Part shown: one piece after another, positions 32,987 through 45,330 of the stretch
How the letters are laid out: every line of letters begins with the position of its first letter
Numbering within the stretch: the first letter of the stretch is position 1
Assembly: GCA_037039925.1 (NCBI GenBank)
Contig: JAXRKP010001167.1
Location: 66,001-130,000, forward strand
DNA: 64,000 bases
Direction of reading: 5' to 3'
Origin: Doris montereyensis
Lineage: Eukaryota; Mollusca; Gastropoda; Nudibranchia; Dorididae
Notes under the pieces: generated by a model
What the model was told of the DNA's origin: nothing
Database searches by the model: none
What the model saw: only the letters and a program-made list of their open reading frames with translations
Program-made: the position numbers and the translations under genes

Positions 32987-33910
32987 CTGAAAAAGAATAG
33001 ACAATCACATAATGAACCTGCTTTCTGTAATGCGTTTTCATACATGCTTTGGGAAACAGCGCCATAAAATGTATTATATATAACTCTCTGATCCAGGTAG
33101 ATGGATCGACATCTAGCTTAATCGGAGACGACAATAAAAAGGAGGTCCTGTCTGCAGATCACAAATTATATCTTCCCTCTCTCTCCTGCTTTTTGTTATT
33201 ATATATTTAATAAAGAATAACTATCTAGACAAAGCATTTTCAAAATAAGACGATATACATTGTCTTGAAACTGCAAATATACCATGTTATGCAGAGTAAC
33301 GTCCTATTCTTTGAAATAGAAGCAACCCATAAAATTTGAAGGATTTCCATTACATGATATATTCAACTGGGACCAATCATTGAATCGGAAATGACTATGT
33401 TGTTGTATATAACACTTACATTTCATAAAATCTATCAAATTTCTCTATGCAGCATTATGCAAATTATTTAATTGCAAATTAGATAACTCCACTGAATCTC
33501 ACATTTAGAAATATGGAAACAAAAGTTACTCTTTTGAATCAATGGCTAATCACAGTCCGATATGTCATACTGATCCTTATCAATGACATTTGAACTGTCA
33601 GGTTTTCTTAGTCTAACGCCTTGTAAGATTAGGGATAAGACATAAACCAGTCACAAAACACTGCTGTAGCTTTGAACTGGAGGCAACCTAATTCTTTTTT
33701 TGCCCAAACATATTTCTGAGTTCATGTCCTTGGATTTAATAATGTGCCCGACTATACTATGGAGATCCTTCAGATTCTAGAAATGTTTGTGTGAGTGTAG
33801 TGCGAGTCAGTGTAAGCTTAATAATTAGGTGGATGATGGATATACCGCATATCCAGGATGCAGAAGTAAGTGTTTCCGTTAACTGTGAGTGAACCTTTTT
33901 TTAAATAGTA
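32987..33910. other. no gene recognised
   Basis: AT-rich. It should contain or precede exon 1 of CCDC25, but I cannot locate it. Confidence 0.4.
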
Positions 33911-34467
33911 ACACAGTAGTCTCCACTGAAATTTCATGCCACCATAATGCACGATTCGTCAAAATGCATGTTTTTTTCACGTGACCGATTTTACAACACT
34001 AATTACGCCCTCAAAATGCAACAACGGTTGGCTTGACGTCGCCAAAATGCAACAGATGTTTGTTAGTCTATCTTCAATTTGCTGCATTTAAAAAGTCAAT
34101 TCCTGTGAAAAATATATCTAATAACCTCTTCTCATCTCAAGTGACACAATCTGTCACGCAGGTGTGTTTGTGTGTTAGACATCTAGATCTTAACCAACTG
34201 GTTTTGGCTGTCTCAGCTCTGGTCACCCTTACCTCTCTCACTCGATAGTTCTGCCACAGGGTTAATACAATACCCTTATTATCAGACAAAATTCAAGACT
34301 TTTTCAAAACTTTCATTACAAAATTCAAGACCGCAAGACGAAACGTAAAAACACTCATATAGGCTATCATTCAAAATAAGAAGTTAAAGAAGGGGGTAAA
34401 ACCCAGCATTTGTTAATAAGCTTTGAATCTCAGATTGCAAATATTACTAGCTACGCTCAAATCAGAA

Positions 34468-34760
34468 GTGTAGTGTCAGAGGCCAAATGGTTAGGTGTTC
34501 GACTCTGGGATCATGACGGATTTGAATCTTTGCAAAGCTAGGTCCGACGTTATGTTCCTTGGGAAAGACACTTAATATGCAGATTTCCCACTTGACCTAG
34601 GTGTGAATGGGTACAAGCACTAGCTTGGGAGTAACAACTTGCTTCAGCCTTAAGTCAGTGTCATGATCAGGAGGTGATTGTTGTCCTCTGTTCAGCTTCA
34701 CCCAATAGAAACCGGGATAAGCTCTGGCTCAATGGGCTCAAATGGCTCTGAAGGAACTCT
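34468..34760 (+). mobile_element. tRNA-derived SINE, copy 3
   Basis: The longest copy of the SINE: a degraded tRNA-like head (GAGGCCAAATGGTTAGG and GGATTTGAATC), the central block (AAGCTAGGTCCGAC, GTTCCTTGGGAAAGACACTT, TGGGTACAAGCACTAGC) and the tail (CAGGAGGTGATTGTTGTC, CAATAGAAACCGGGATAA, CAATGGGCTCAAATGG). Confidence 0.8.
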
Positions 34761-35287
34761 TATGAGGGAAGCTTCACTTTCACGTTCATTCACAGTTCAA
34801 GCCCTTAATATCTTACCAAGAGTATGTGAACGGCACTCAAGTCTAGTAATTCAAAGTTCAAGTAATTACACGCGACCTTGAAAAAATCAAAATCAAATGG
34901 AGTATAGCAGTAGTACATAGCTGCCAGCCCCCAGAGCCATTGAACAAAAAGGCGGGAAATGTGAATTTTTAGTCACTAGCGAACAAAACGACAATGAAGA
35001 GTTCTGTTGAACAACTCGTTAAACATTAAAATTAAAATCTACTTCCAAACGGTAGCCTACATGAAGGTAGGGAAATTCACATGAATTCCTGAAAGGGCAG
35101 AAAAGACCTGAGATCCTTGAATATAAAAAGAAATTACAATGAATACCCTTTGTCGAGCTTCATCTAATTCTATGTTTTCCCAGGCTCCCTTTCCAAAAAT
35201 AAGAAATTGCCACTTATGGCGATATTGCGAAGTCATCCTATCCTACCGCTATCGGTTTAGCACTATAAATATCGCTAACGTTGTCGT

Positions 35288-35395
35288 ATTAGGAAGAATC
35301 CACAATCCCTTGCCCTAAGTGCCCCCCCCCCCCCCCCCAACACCAACGTGTAAGGGTAGGGGATTCAGAATGGGGATTGTGGATAAATTTCTTCC
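35288..35395. repeat. short foldback around a poly-C run
   Basis: GGAAGAATCCACAATCCC at the left is matched by GGGATTGTGGATAAATTTCTTCC at the right; the middle holds a run of about 18 C and ACACCAACGTGTAAGG. Confidence 0.6.
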
Positions 35396-35659
35396 GTCAC
35401 ACCACTAAATGTAAATCTAAGCTGACACCAACGAGTACATATTTGACTCACTTTCTTCTATGCCCCTAAACCGTAAAATTACCTATACATACTATTATTA
35501 ATACACTGCAGTACAACTAGGCCTACACCTACAATACACAAGTACAATCCATGAGCTATGTTGTACTGTTATTACTAATAATAACGTTGTGAACTGTGGT
35601 AGCTCGGCCTTCTTGTAAAAAGACGACACCTTTGTCTTCCACCCCTCCCCCTGTGTATG

Positions 35660-35779
<120 letters not shown>

Positions 35780-35967
35780 GCGTTAACGTAATACCAGTAT
35801 TGTTACTTTTGTGCGACCTTGAAAAAAAAAGCAATACTCATGTAGCAATAGTAGGCTAACATGTAGTTCTCAGAAAAGGTTATTGAGGGACAAATATTCT
35901 AAGACGACAGTCAAGTTTACATGTGCCTGCACTGATCGCAATGTTGTATACTTTATTATAACGTAAT

Positions 35968-35987
35968 GCGCGCGCGTGTGTGTGTGT

Positions 35988-36018
<31 letters not shown>

Positions 36019-36118
36019 GGTGAGAGAGAGAAAGATAGTGGAAGTAACAAACAGAGAGAGAGAGAGAGACAAACAGAGAGAGAGAGAGAGAGAAGAGAGA
36101 GTTCCGAGAGAGAGAGAG

Positions 36119-36170
<52 letters not shown>

Positions 36171-36190
36171 AGAGAGAGAGAGAGAGAACA
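35968..36190 (+). repeat. (CG/GT)n - G run - (GA)n compound microsatellite
   Basis: GC/GT repeats (35968-36001), about 20 G, then GA arrays with a few interruptions to 36190. Confidence 0.95.
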
Positions 36191-37139
36191 GACATCAAGA
36201 GTGTCGAGTTGGGAGAAAGTAATACTTGCTTTGTTTATTTTGGTGTAGGTGTCAGGCAAAGCACAGAGCAGAAACTCTTTCTCTCTCTTACTCTCTCTGT
36301 CTGTTGGTCACTCTCTCTTACACACAAACAGGGAACTGTCTTTTCATAATAAAGCCAAGCCACTATTACCAAAGTTAACATCATAATTATTTATAACAGT
36401 ACAACAGGTAGATCTGTTGTGCCTGTAGTGTTGTACTGCAGTGTATTGTTAAAATATTAATATCACACATGGCAGTGTCAGTAGTACAGTTTGTCTTTTT
36501 TTCCGCTGAGAGATAAATCACCGATGACCATCGTGAAATTCAAGACTTGAGACTATGTACTTTTAAAACTGAGCCGTTATCAAGACTTTTTCAAGTTTTG
36601 AATAGGCTGTCATTTCAAGACTTCAAGACTGCCGTACAGACCCTGTGCCAGACAGATAGTCGGATTGTCTCTCTCTCTTTGATAACGGTGAAAGTGTGAG
36701 TCGGACTAGTGTCCTTTTTACCTACAAATCTGCATGACACGCGTGTCCACCAATTAAAAAGTTGAGTGCTCCCGAACGATCATCACAACTTGTTGTAGTC
36801 TTCAGTGAGAGAAGAATCTAACATATCTGAGAGAATGCCTATTGCCTATTGGATCTTGTCCTCAAACCAGCGAATAACAAACAACAGCAACAACAAAAAG
36901 AGAGCTTACAGGTATTTCCAGACAAGAATGGCAATGCAAATACATAGTAATGAGTCATGGCCTTTGACTTCGTCATAATGCACCTTCGCCAAAATGACAT
37001 TTCTTTTCTCTCCGTGGACTGAGCATTTGCGGAGACTACTGTATTAAGTTAAAACCTAGATTTGGATCTAGAAATAAAATGAAAGAAAAGAAGAAAAAAG
37101 TCTTAGTCTTTGTCTTCATCCCAGGGTTGTGAAAATATC

Positions 37140-37890
37140 ATACCAGGCTATTATCACCGTACGATGATAATAGTTTGGTAGGCTATTTTGACCGTATGTA
37201 TCAGCCAATCAGAAGCCGGGAAAAAAAACTGTGACTGGAGGACTTCATTGCATCTTTTGAAATATTGGCCAAAAGCGCATTGCAATAGTCAAGATTTGAA
37301 GACAAGAGAATTCACTAGGAGGATGGATACTTCTTTAGACAATAAGTGTCGTATTTTATAAAGTCTGTCAACATAATATACATTTTTCTGATGATGTTAT
37401 TTACTTGACTTCTAAAGGAAATATCTGAATCAATGAACACCCTTAAGTCTTTTACAACGTCGTTAAAGGAATTTTAATATTAAGTTGATTTATACAATAC
37501 AACACAATACATACATACACGCATATATCACACACACACACATTTCCTCTTCGTTTGCACTTGACAACTCTTAATCCCTCTCTGTTCCTCATATGCTTCT
37601 GTTTCCTTTTCATTCTTCTACTATATTATTGTATAAAATATAAGAAGTAATTAATAACAGCATTTTAAAGTAAAACACATAGAAAGGCAAAATATCACCA
37701 ACATGTAAAATTTAGGTATTATAAGTTATCTAAGGGTCTAAAACATCTAGGCAACATAATATAATTGTGACAAAAGTGAAAACACCCTACCAAACCACCT
37801 CACCGTGGAGGTGAAAATAGCCTACCTAACTATTATCACCGGACGGTGAAAATAGCTACAAATTATTATCACATATACGGTGAAAATAGC
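37140..37890. mobile_element. possible MITE with compound terminal inverted repeats
   Basis: The left block (GGCTATTATCACCGTACGATG, GGTAGGCTATTTTGACCGT) is matched in inverse by the right block (three copies of CGGTGAAAATAGC with ACTATTATCACCGGACGG). About 600 bases of AT-rich, non-coding sequence lie between. Confidence 0.5.
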
Positions 37891-37969
37891 ATATGTCCTT
37901 ATAATAAATCGTTCATTGAATACACAAAAGTGATGATAACATGAAAAATAACAAAGAATTACAAATTTA

Positions 37970-38065
37970 GATTCTAGATCTAGAATAAAAAAAATTCTAG
38001 ATATAGATCTAGATTTAAAAGATTAACCTTGAAGGCCCAAATTACGATACAATCTAGATCTAGAT
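37970..38065. repeat. AGATCT hexamer cluster
   Basis: Scattered TCTAGATCTAGA and AGATCTAGAT units. Confidence 0.75.
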
Positions 38066-38569
38066 TTTAGATGAAATGCAGGAATGCAATGTATTTTCAC
38101 AAAAAAAAAAATATCTGCTTTTCATAGGTATGGACAGGAAAGTTATGATGATTAATTGCTGTAAAGAACCATTATTCTAATAAAGATTACAGATCTAGTC
38201 TATATTATATCTGGGCCTGGGTTATTCTAAACTGATCTGCCTGAAAGTTGCTTTCCTGAAAATGAATGTGTGTCCAATGAGAGTGTTGTTTGTTCCAGAA
38301 CCGAAAACAAAAGTTCACACTTCCTTTTCCTTTAATGAAATCATTTGCGGAAGAAGATAAATTATTACCATCGATGTACATGTTCTTCATCACTGTGAAT
38401 AATCAAAGGTCTTATCAGGATAATAATATCGATATATGTCTTCTATAAAAATTCAAAATGAAAGTAAAACATTACATTTCAAAAGCGACAAATTTATCCA
38501 CCAAACAAATTAACTTACAACTGATGATCATATATTATATGTATAATATAAAACTTTGATGACCATCGT

Positions 38570-38642
38570 GGCTCTATAGCTCAGTTGGTTAGAGCGTCTG
38601 CCTAGTAAGCAGAAGGTCGAGGGTTCAAATCCCTCCTGGAGA
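38570..38642 (+). tRNA. tRNA-Thr (AGT)-like gene, possibly a pseudogene
   Basis: The D arm (GCTC AGTTGGTTA GAGC), anticodon arm (TCTGC CTAGTAA GCAGA, anticodon AGT at 38604-38606), five-base variable loop and T arm (GAGGG TTCAAAT CCCTC) are all perfect, and A and B boxes are intact. The acceptor stem is not: GGCTCTA does not pair in register with CTGGAGA, though CTCTA can pair with TGGAG after a one-base shift. A T run follows at 38666-38671. It is either a gene with an inserted base, or a pseudogene. Confidence 0.7.
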
Positions 38643-38784
38643 ATTTCATTCACTTCGGTTTCTATTTTTTTAAGAATTTCCCTTCACTTCTTTGTTTTAT
38701 TGAAGAGACACTATTATTGGTACGTTTTCATTCGTTCTTGATTTCCTTTCGCTTGGAACTTCGCTCTGGGATGGGAGGGAGGGA

Positions 38785-38808
38785 GGGAGGAGAGAGAGGG
38801 AGAGGGAG

Positions 38809-38864
<56 letters not shown>

Positions 38865-38870
38865 AGAGAA
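38785..38870 (+). repeat. (GA)n microsatellite
   Basis: GGGA units grade into pure GA over about 85 bases. Confidence 0.95.
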
Positions 38871-38899
38871 TAAGAGAACAAAGAAAGGAGCAGGAGAAA

Positions 38900-40330
38900 G
38901 TCCATTGAATGCCATTTCTGCTCCTGTCTGTTCCAGTTTTTTCACCATGAAGCATTTGTAGCTATGTCTAGGTCTTCTATTGCCGCCTCTATGTTTGGTG
39001 CTTGTGTAGGTGGTGGTTCTGAGAAGCGTTCCTTCCATCGAGACATTTGTTCCTCTTTTGTAATAAGAAGATTGCCGCTTTCGCTTTTTATGAATCTATT
39101 TCCTCGCTAGTACTTCCTGAGCTTATCAGCTACTGAATGAACATCTCTTATATCTTCAGTTTCGCCGCTTCACTGACCTATTAGCTAATTTTTAAAGTAA
39201 TTTCTTTTGTCAGTTCTTACACTTTTCTTTATTTGAGCATTGACCTCTCTGTATAGGGCTTGGGTTTGGGCCTTAGTTCCTCTGGTTCTTGACATGAGTA
39301 GTTGCCCTTTCCCCTTCCTGCGTATTTCTATCTTTATGGAGGTATCTTGAGAAATGCGTTATTTCTGGTGTTGAGCGCTTCCTCACATGTCTTTGTCCAC
39401 ATATCTTTCAGGTCCATCCAATGGCCTTCTATATTACTGTCTTCTAGTCCTGTCAGAGCCTCAAATCGATCGGAAATTGTTAGCAAAAAGTCCTCTTTTC
39501 CATTCTTCCCTTAGGAGGCCGACAGCGTGTTTCCTCTTGGTTATAGTTGTTGGCGTATTTTTGTATCGTTTTACTTTTCCTATAACAAGATGGTGATACC
39601 CGGTATCTGCTCCTCGATGAACTTGAACATCTCTGAGAAAGGATCTAAATCGTTTGTTGAGACACCGATGGTTAATTTGGTTTTGTGGCTTTTGATCTGG
39701 GTAAATCCAAGTGGCAAGATATATCCGTTTGTGTTTGAAAAAGACTGCCCCCTATCATAAGGTTGTAGCTCGCACACATATCCATGAAAAATTTCGCCAA
39801 TTTTATTAATTGTCCATAATCCATGTTTTCCCATGACTTTTTAAAATCCTTTGTTGTCATCACTTATTTTGGCGTTGAAATCTCTAATGACTATTGAAAT
39901 GTACCTCGACTTGATGTTTTCCAGCTTTTGCATGCGTCGCTCGTAGAAATCTATTTTGACATCTTCATCCCTGTCATTCGTTAGGGCATAGCATTGGATG
40001 GTATTTAATTTATTCGCCGGTTGCTGGTTCTAAAATAGGCTGAAACAATCCGGACCCCGTTGGTTTCCATGAAATAAGTGAGGTTTTGGCTTTTCTTGAT
40101 AACATAGAACCAACTTCTTCAGAGTGGGTTGTATTGTTGTCAGTGTTTCCTGAATAAATTATTGTTTCACTGGTTGCCAGTTTTATTTTTTCTTAGTCGT
40201 ATCAATGAGTTTCACTGATTCCAAGAATATCCAGTTGATAATTCCTGAATTTACAGACCACTTGGGAGACAGGGAATTTCTCATACATACAAACATTACT
40301 GACGAGGGCTTGATGTTTTTGAACCGGTCA
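38900..40330 (-). pseudogene. RTE (CFDP2-like) LINE, endonuclease region
   Basis: Minus-strand pieces: L-A-T-(S/G)-E-T-I-I-Y-S-G-N-T-D-N, E-V-G-S-M-L-S, N-D-R-D-E-D-V-K-I-D-F-Y-E-R, (V/I)-R-D-F-N-A-K, M-G-K-H-G-L-W-T, a degraded I-G-G-S-x-F-x-x-T, then H-H-L-V-I-G-K-V-K, and further on E-E-Q-M-S-R-W-K-E-R-F-S-E. These mark an RTE-type endonuclease and the start of the polymerase linker. Frames shift repeatedly and the element is cut at the GA array. It is a different lineage from the 24-kb LINE. Confidence 0.75.
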
Positions 40331-40459
40331 CCGAATATTTTTAAGGGAACGTATTACAAAAGCGCCAGGAATTCTAGACCGATATACCGGCCAAACTCAT
40401 GTCTACTTGCACCGACACAATATTACCATCGATTACTGTTATGATCAACTCTTCTATCA

Positions 40460-41132
40460 TCAGTGGCGTCCTCCTCCATGCTTCAAAAACGCCCTCGTTT
40501 GCCGTTGTTCAAAAAGCCACCGTGAGATCTAAATGAGATAAAGAACAATCGTCCTATTTCGAACCTATCATTCATTTCAAAATTACTCGAAAACGTTATT
40601 CTACGTCAGCGGTTAACTTACCTCAGGATGAATGGACTGGAACAGTCTTTTTAGTCAGCATATGGAGAAGGACACAGCACAGAGACATCCCTTATAAGAG
40701 ATCATTTAAACCCGTTAGAAGTGGTGTTCCCCAAAGGGAATAATACCTCTCTTATTTATACGTTTTAAGAAATTATTATTTTTTGTTTATGAAAATATAT
40801 ATTTATATATATTATATATATATATTATATATATTCATTATATATATATATATATATATATAAATAATAATTCTACGTGCAAAATATTTGCAGATGATAC
40901 AAACATTTTTCCCCAGACTGAAAACTATCAGGTATTTGCAAAATGATTTATACTCTTTGTTTAGATGTTCTGAAGAATGGCAATTGGACTTCAATATTTC
41001 CAAATGTTGGTAAAAATAACCTTATGATTTCATATTTTGTTGACGCCAACAGATTCAATGGCTTGTCTTTTGTAGAGTCAGAAAAGGATCTCGGTGTAAT
41101 CTTTGATAAGAATCTGAATTTTCACGAACATA
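40460..41132 (+). pseudogene. CR1-like LINE 'A', left part
   Basis: The plus strand reads N-R-P-I-S-N-L-S-F-I-S-K-L-L-E-N-V-I-L, S-A-Y-G-E-G-H-S-T-E-T-S, V-R-S-G-V-P-Q, then after a TA-rich insertion K-I-F-A-D-D-T-N and L-G-V-I-F-D-K-N-L-N-F-H-E-H-I. The frame is broken several times. It continues at 43673 after an inserted Rex1-like element. Confidence 0.8.
40797..40862 (+). repeat. (TA)n tract
   Basis: TA-rich low complexity inside LINE A, between the RT G-V-P-Q and F-A-D-D motifs. Confidence 0.85.
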
Positions 41133-43672
41133 TTCAATTCAATTCAATGCAATCATTTTTATTGAAATTACACTTGCGTTATCACAATTTTCGTTTGAAA
41201 AATACAAGAATACATCATTGCATTTAAATAAAAAAACAAATTTAACTTGTTAATCATTAAATATTTAGATTTTTGGAGAAGTATATTAAGATACAAAGGT
41301 GGGTAAATAGATAGTGCGGTGAAACAATATAAAGAAAAAGAAAAAAAAAAAAAAAAAAAAAGAAAAAAATTAATAAAAATAAAAACAATTATAGTCAAAT
41401 CAGTTTAGTTTCGCACACATTCATCAGCTTATCATAAATCATTCATTCACCACCCATCAATTTACATTTCTTAAAAATTATGAGCAAAACGCCATTGTGC
41501 TTTCAAAGTATGGTACGGTCAAACTTTCGTATGACACGTGAAGAAAAGATCTAAAATAATCTCAGTGCGGGATTTTAAATGTATAAGTCGACCGCTTTTA
41601 TTACTTCTTTTGGGTATGGAGAAAAGAGGATGGGTGTTGTGTCTAAGTATACTCCTGAGTTTGATCTTGTATTGATTTACATACAGATCTTTAAAGTTCT
41701 CCGAGTTTCCCTACGCGTTTCAGTGTCCTATTAAATTTGTCCTTTTCTCTATCTCTTGTCTTGCCTCCCCATGCAGTTATACTAAAAATAATAACACTCT
41801 TTATGCAAGCTTGATAGAAAAGTCTTATTAGAGAAATATCAATTTGAAACTTATAAAGCTTCCTCATAAAAATAAAATACATTCTTTTGTTTACGTTCTT
41901 TAAAACGTTATTTGATTGTTTTTGCCATTCTAGCTTCCGGTAAAAAATTATATCAAGATATTTATATTCATTAACTTTCTCAATTGTTTCATCTTTTATA
42001 ACAATATCATTATGGTTGATATTTGTCTTCCTAAAATCAAAATTTATTTGTTTTGTTTTGTTAACATTAAGTTGTAAATAATTGTCATCACACCATTTTA
42101 CAAACCTTTTGATTTCTTGAGCATAATTGATTAGATCTACTTCTGACCTAATAAGAGCTTGGATAGATGTATCATCTGCATATTTTATTATTGGGATGTT
42201 TTCAAACGCAGTATAAATAGAAAACAGTATAGGTGCAAGGACAGTCCTCTGGGGTGCTCCAGTGTTTGTTACAATTACTGACGAGTCAAAAATACCCTTC
42301 TCTGATTTTAATCTAACAAATTGAGGTCTGTTGGTCAGAAAATCTAAGATCCAGAGAGTTACATTTTTTCCCAAACCCATATCTAACAATTTAGGAATCA
42401 GGATGTGTGGCTGTATTGTATTAAAGGCACTTGAAAAATCAACGAAAAGAGTTCTGACATAGCTTTTTGGAGTATCAAGTTGATGGTACACGTTATTTGT
42501 AAAAAATAGAATAGCATCTTCAACGCCCCTTTTAGATTTATAGGCAAATTGGTGTAAGTCGAGAGTAGGTCCACTTGTAATTGTAATTGTTTTTAACACA
42601 ATCCTCTCAAGACATTTCTTTAAAATAGATGTCAATGCTACTGGTCTTAAATCATTCATTTATTTTATATTACTGCATTTTGGGACAGGATATATTTGGG
42701 ACATTTTTCAAGTATTCGGTATTTCATTTAACGACAGTGATAAATTAAATATGTACGAAAATATACCTGAGAGTTCATTAGAACATAATTTCATGACACG
42801 TGAGGTTATATTGTCCGGTCCACAGGCTTTGTTTATTTTAAGATTTTTGAAAAGTTTATTTACTTCATTTTCATTGATTGTTATTGGTGTATCCTCATTG
42901 TCTTTGAGACTGGTTCTCAAACCATCTATGGATCAGAAAAGTCAAGTTGGGCAAATCTAGCGTAAAAAATGTTCTTTTTTCTTTTCTTCTCTCTAAAGAT
43001 AAAGATTTTCTTTTCTTCCTATAGCCTTCAATGTTTTTCATTCCATCTCAGACACATCTCAAGTTATTTGATCTAAATTTTTCTTCAGTGTTGTTTTTGT
43101 ATTTGTTTTGGTATTCTTTAACTTTCTATTTAAATTCTTTCTGAACTGTTTTCTTTTTTTCGTCATTTTTCTCCATGAATGCGCTTTTTTTGTTATAGAA
43201 TAAAAGTTTGAGTTCGCGTGTCACCCATGGTTTATTATTTGGAAATACTTTTGTGGTTGTCTTTTTTAGGACAGTTTCTTGACAAAAATTAATATAAGAC
43301 AAAGAGCTCACAACATCTTTAGTTCCTCAAGACTCTTACATGAGTCACAAAACACATTCCAATCAGTACAAGCAAAACAACCTTTCAATCTTTCACATGC
43401 CTCATCATTTCAGACAAACTTAGTTTTCTTAACTGGCTTTTCCTCAATCAGTTTGGTCTTGCTGTGGTCTGATGCGCCAAGTGGCGAAAGAGCCTTGCTT
43501 TTATATCTATTTGCCACGTTAGAATAAAATAGTCTTTATTTTGACGTGTTGGACATGTAACATGTTGGTAGATTGGAAGGGATTTGATTGTATTCATGAA
43601 TGCATTAATAAGGCAAATACAATTATTGGAAACTTTATAGAAGTTTTCATTTAAGGATGTAAACATGTTTCT
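41133..43672 (-). pseudogene. Rex1/Babar-like LINE inserted in LINE A
   Basis: From 43672 leftward: the end of an endonuclease (L-P-I-Y-Q-H-V-T-C-P-T-R-Q), W-V-T-R-E-L-K, K-A-C-G-P-D-N-I-T, then a 322-codon open stretch (42659-41691) with L-R-P-V-A-L-T-S, Q-F-A-Y-K-S-K-R-G-V, F-V-D-F-S-S-A-F-N-T-I, N-T-G-A-P-Q, an intact K-Y-A-D-D-T catalytic box, L-Q-L-N-V-N-K-T-K and W-G-G-K-T-R-D. The 3' end has ATTGAATTGAATTGAAT repeats (41130-41150, plus-strand complement), as expected for this clade. Lesions: frameshifts before 42659, a shortened segment before Y-A-D-D, and C to R at G-A-P-Q-x. Confidence 0.88.
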
Positions 43673-44290
43673 TACACTTCATAAAACGTATTCGACCTAT
43701 ACTGGAATATGGACATTGTATATGGAGCCCTTTATTTAAATGGCAATCAATTGTTTAAGAAAAAAATACAAAGACGAGTGACATCAGACATCAGACATCA
43801 GAAATGCTGACTCCAACAGAGTGAATACACTGTGTCTTCTGGATCTACCTGCAACATTTGACAAAATTGACCAGAATTGGAGCATGGTGATATGTCATAT
43901 GATGTAAGATTGCAATTTCTTTGACTTCCTCACTAAAATACAGAAGAAAACGGGGGGGGGGATCTTATCCACTTGTTTAAAAGTGTTCATAATATAGATA
44001 ATATTGATTATAAATCATTATTCAACTATTCTCATATGAATTTTTCTCGGGAGATAGATTTAAGATTTATTTTACAGGACGTTCTACTTCTGTGAGACAT
44101 ACTTTTTTTTATTATAAGAACAGTCCAATTATGGAATAATTTACTGTTCAAAACAAAAAATGCAAACAGTATTAATTCTTTTAAAAATGCCATTGATATG
44201 GAGTTCTATAATTTAAAATATGTGTATGATGATTGAATGTGCATTGTTCTTATTGATTACTATAAGTTCATTCATTTTTAAAACTCCATG
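43673..44290 (+). pseudogene. CR1-like LINE 'A', right part
   Basis: It resumes LINE A with I-R-P-I-L-E-Y-G-H-C-I-W-S-P-L-F-K, Q-R-R-V-T, then after a short foreign insert (43785-43878) D-M-S-Y-D-V-R-L-Q-F-L, D-L-I-H-L-F-K-S-V-H-N-I-D-N-I-D-Y-K, G-R-S-T-S-V-R-H, V-Q-L-W-N-N-L and N-S-F-K-N-A-I. Polarity and order match the part at 40460-41132. Confidence 0.8.
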
Positions 44291-44359
44291 ATTATTTTGA
44301 GATGTATGGGGCATTTAAAGGTCAAATGACCTACATCGCCTCTGAAAAGGATATGATAT

Positions 44360-45325
44360 TAGTGTTAAATGACCTCATCAGAAATGCTGACTCCAACAGA
44401 CCAAGGCATTTTGTTAATGCGTCTGGAAAAAAACGTTTGGAATAAGTGTAACTGAATGATGTCAAATCTGACAACCATATGTTGAAATTTGGAGTGCCCC
44501 AGGCCTCAGTACTGGGGCCTGTCCTCTTTACTGTTTATATGCAGCCTCTTTGCTTTGTAATTGCCAAATCTAATCTTTCTTATCACTTTTATGCCGATGA
44601 TTCATGGATCTATGACTGTATTTATTAAAATTTTTGATAACCTTAATGCAACATTTGAGGATTGTTTTAAAGAAATTTAAAAAATGATGAACCATAACAA
44701 ATTAGTGCTAAATGACAATAAAACATAAATTTTAGTCGATGCAAGATCCAATAGAATTAAACAGATAGAGTCAACCAACATTACTCTTGGCAACAACACA
44801 ATTGATTTCGCCAAAAATGTAAAAAAACTCCGTGGTGTTTATTTTAACTCACATCTTTCCATGTCATTGTCACACCAAATTAACCACCTACTTAAATGCA
44901 TGTATATAGAGATAAGGAAAATTGGTAAGATTCATCATGTAATACTTATTAACATAGCAACATTGTTAATCAGCTCCCTGGTCCTGTCTTTAATGGCTAA
45001 TACATCTAAAGAAAACGTAAAAAAGTCTTCAAGTTATCCAACATAATGCTGCGAGATTGGTTTAAAAGAAAAGACAAATTAGCATCTTTATATCTTTCTT
45101 CCATGAACAGTACTGGCTAGTGAAAAGAATTGTATTAAAAGACTAAAATTCCATCTATTTATGCTGTAAGGAATTTGATTATGACTGTTTTATCCTGCAA
45201 TGTACATTTATTATATATTATCATTATTATCATGTTGTTCTGCTGCCATTGTAAAGCGCTTAGAGCCTGTTTTCTACGAGGTAAAGCGTTATATAAGTGC
45301 CGTTTATTATTATTATCATTATATC
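44360..45325 (+). pseudogene. CR1-like LINE 'B', 3' part
   Basis: The plus strand gives L-K-F-G-V-P-Q-A-S-V-L-G-P-V-L-F-T-V-Y, F-Y-A-D-D-S-W-I-Y, N-K-L-V-L-N-D-N-K-T, L-R-G-V-Y-F-N-S and a degraded tail. It ends with GTAAAGCGCTTAGAGCCTG, GTAAAGCGTTATATAAGTGC and a TTATTATTATT tail, the hallmark 3' end of CR1/L2-like elements. A fragment of the same element (L-C-L-L-D-L-P-A-T-F-D) lies at 43785-43878. Confidence 0.85.
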
Positions 45326-45330
45326 ATGAT

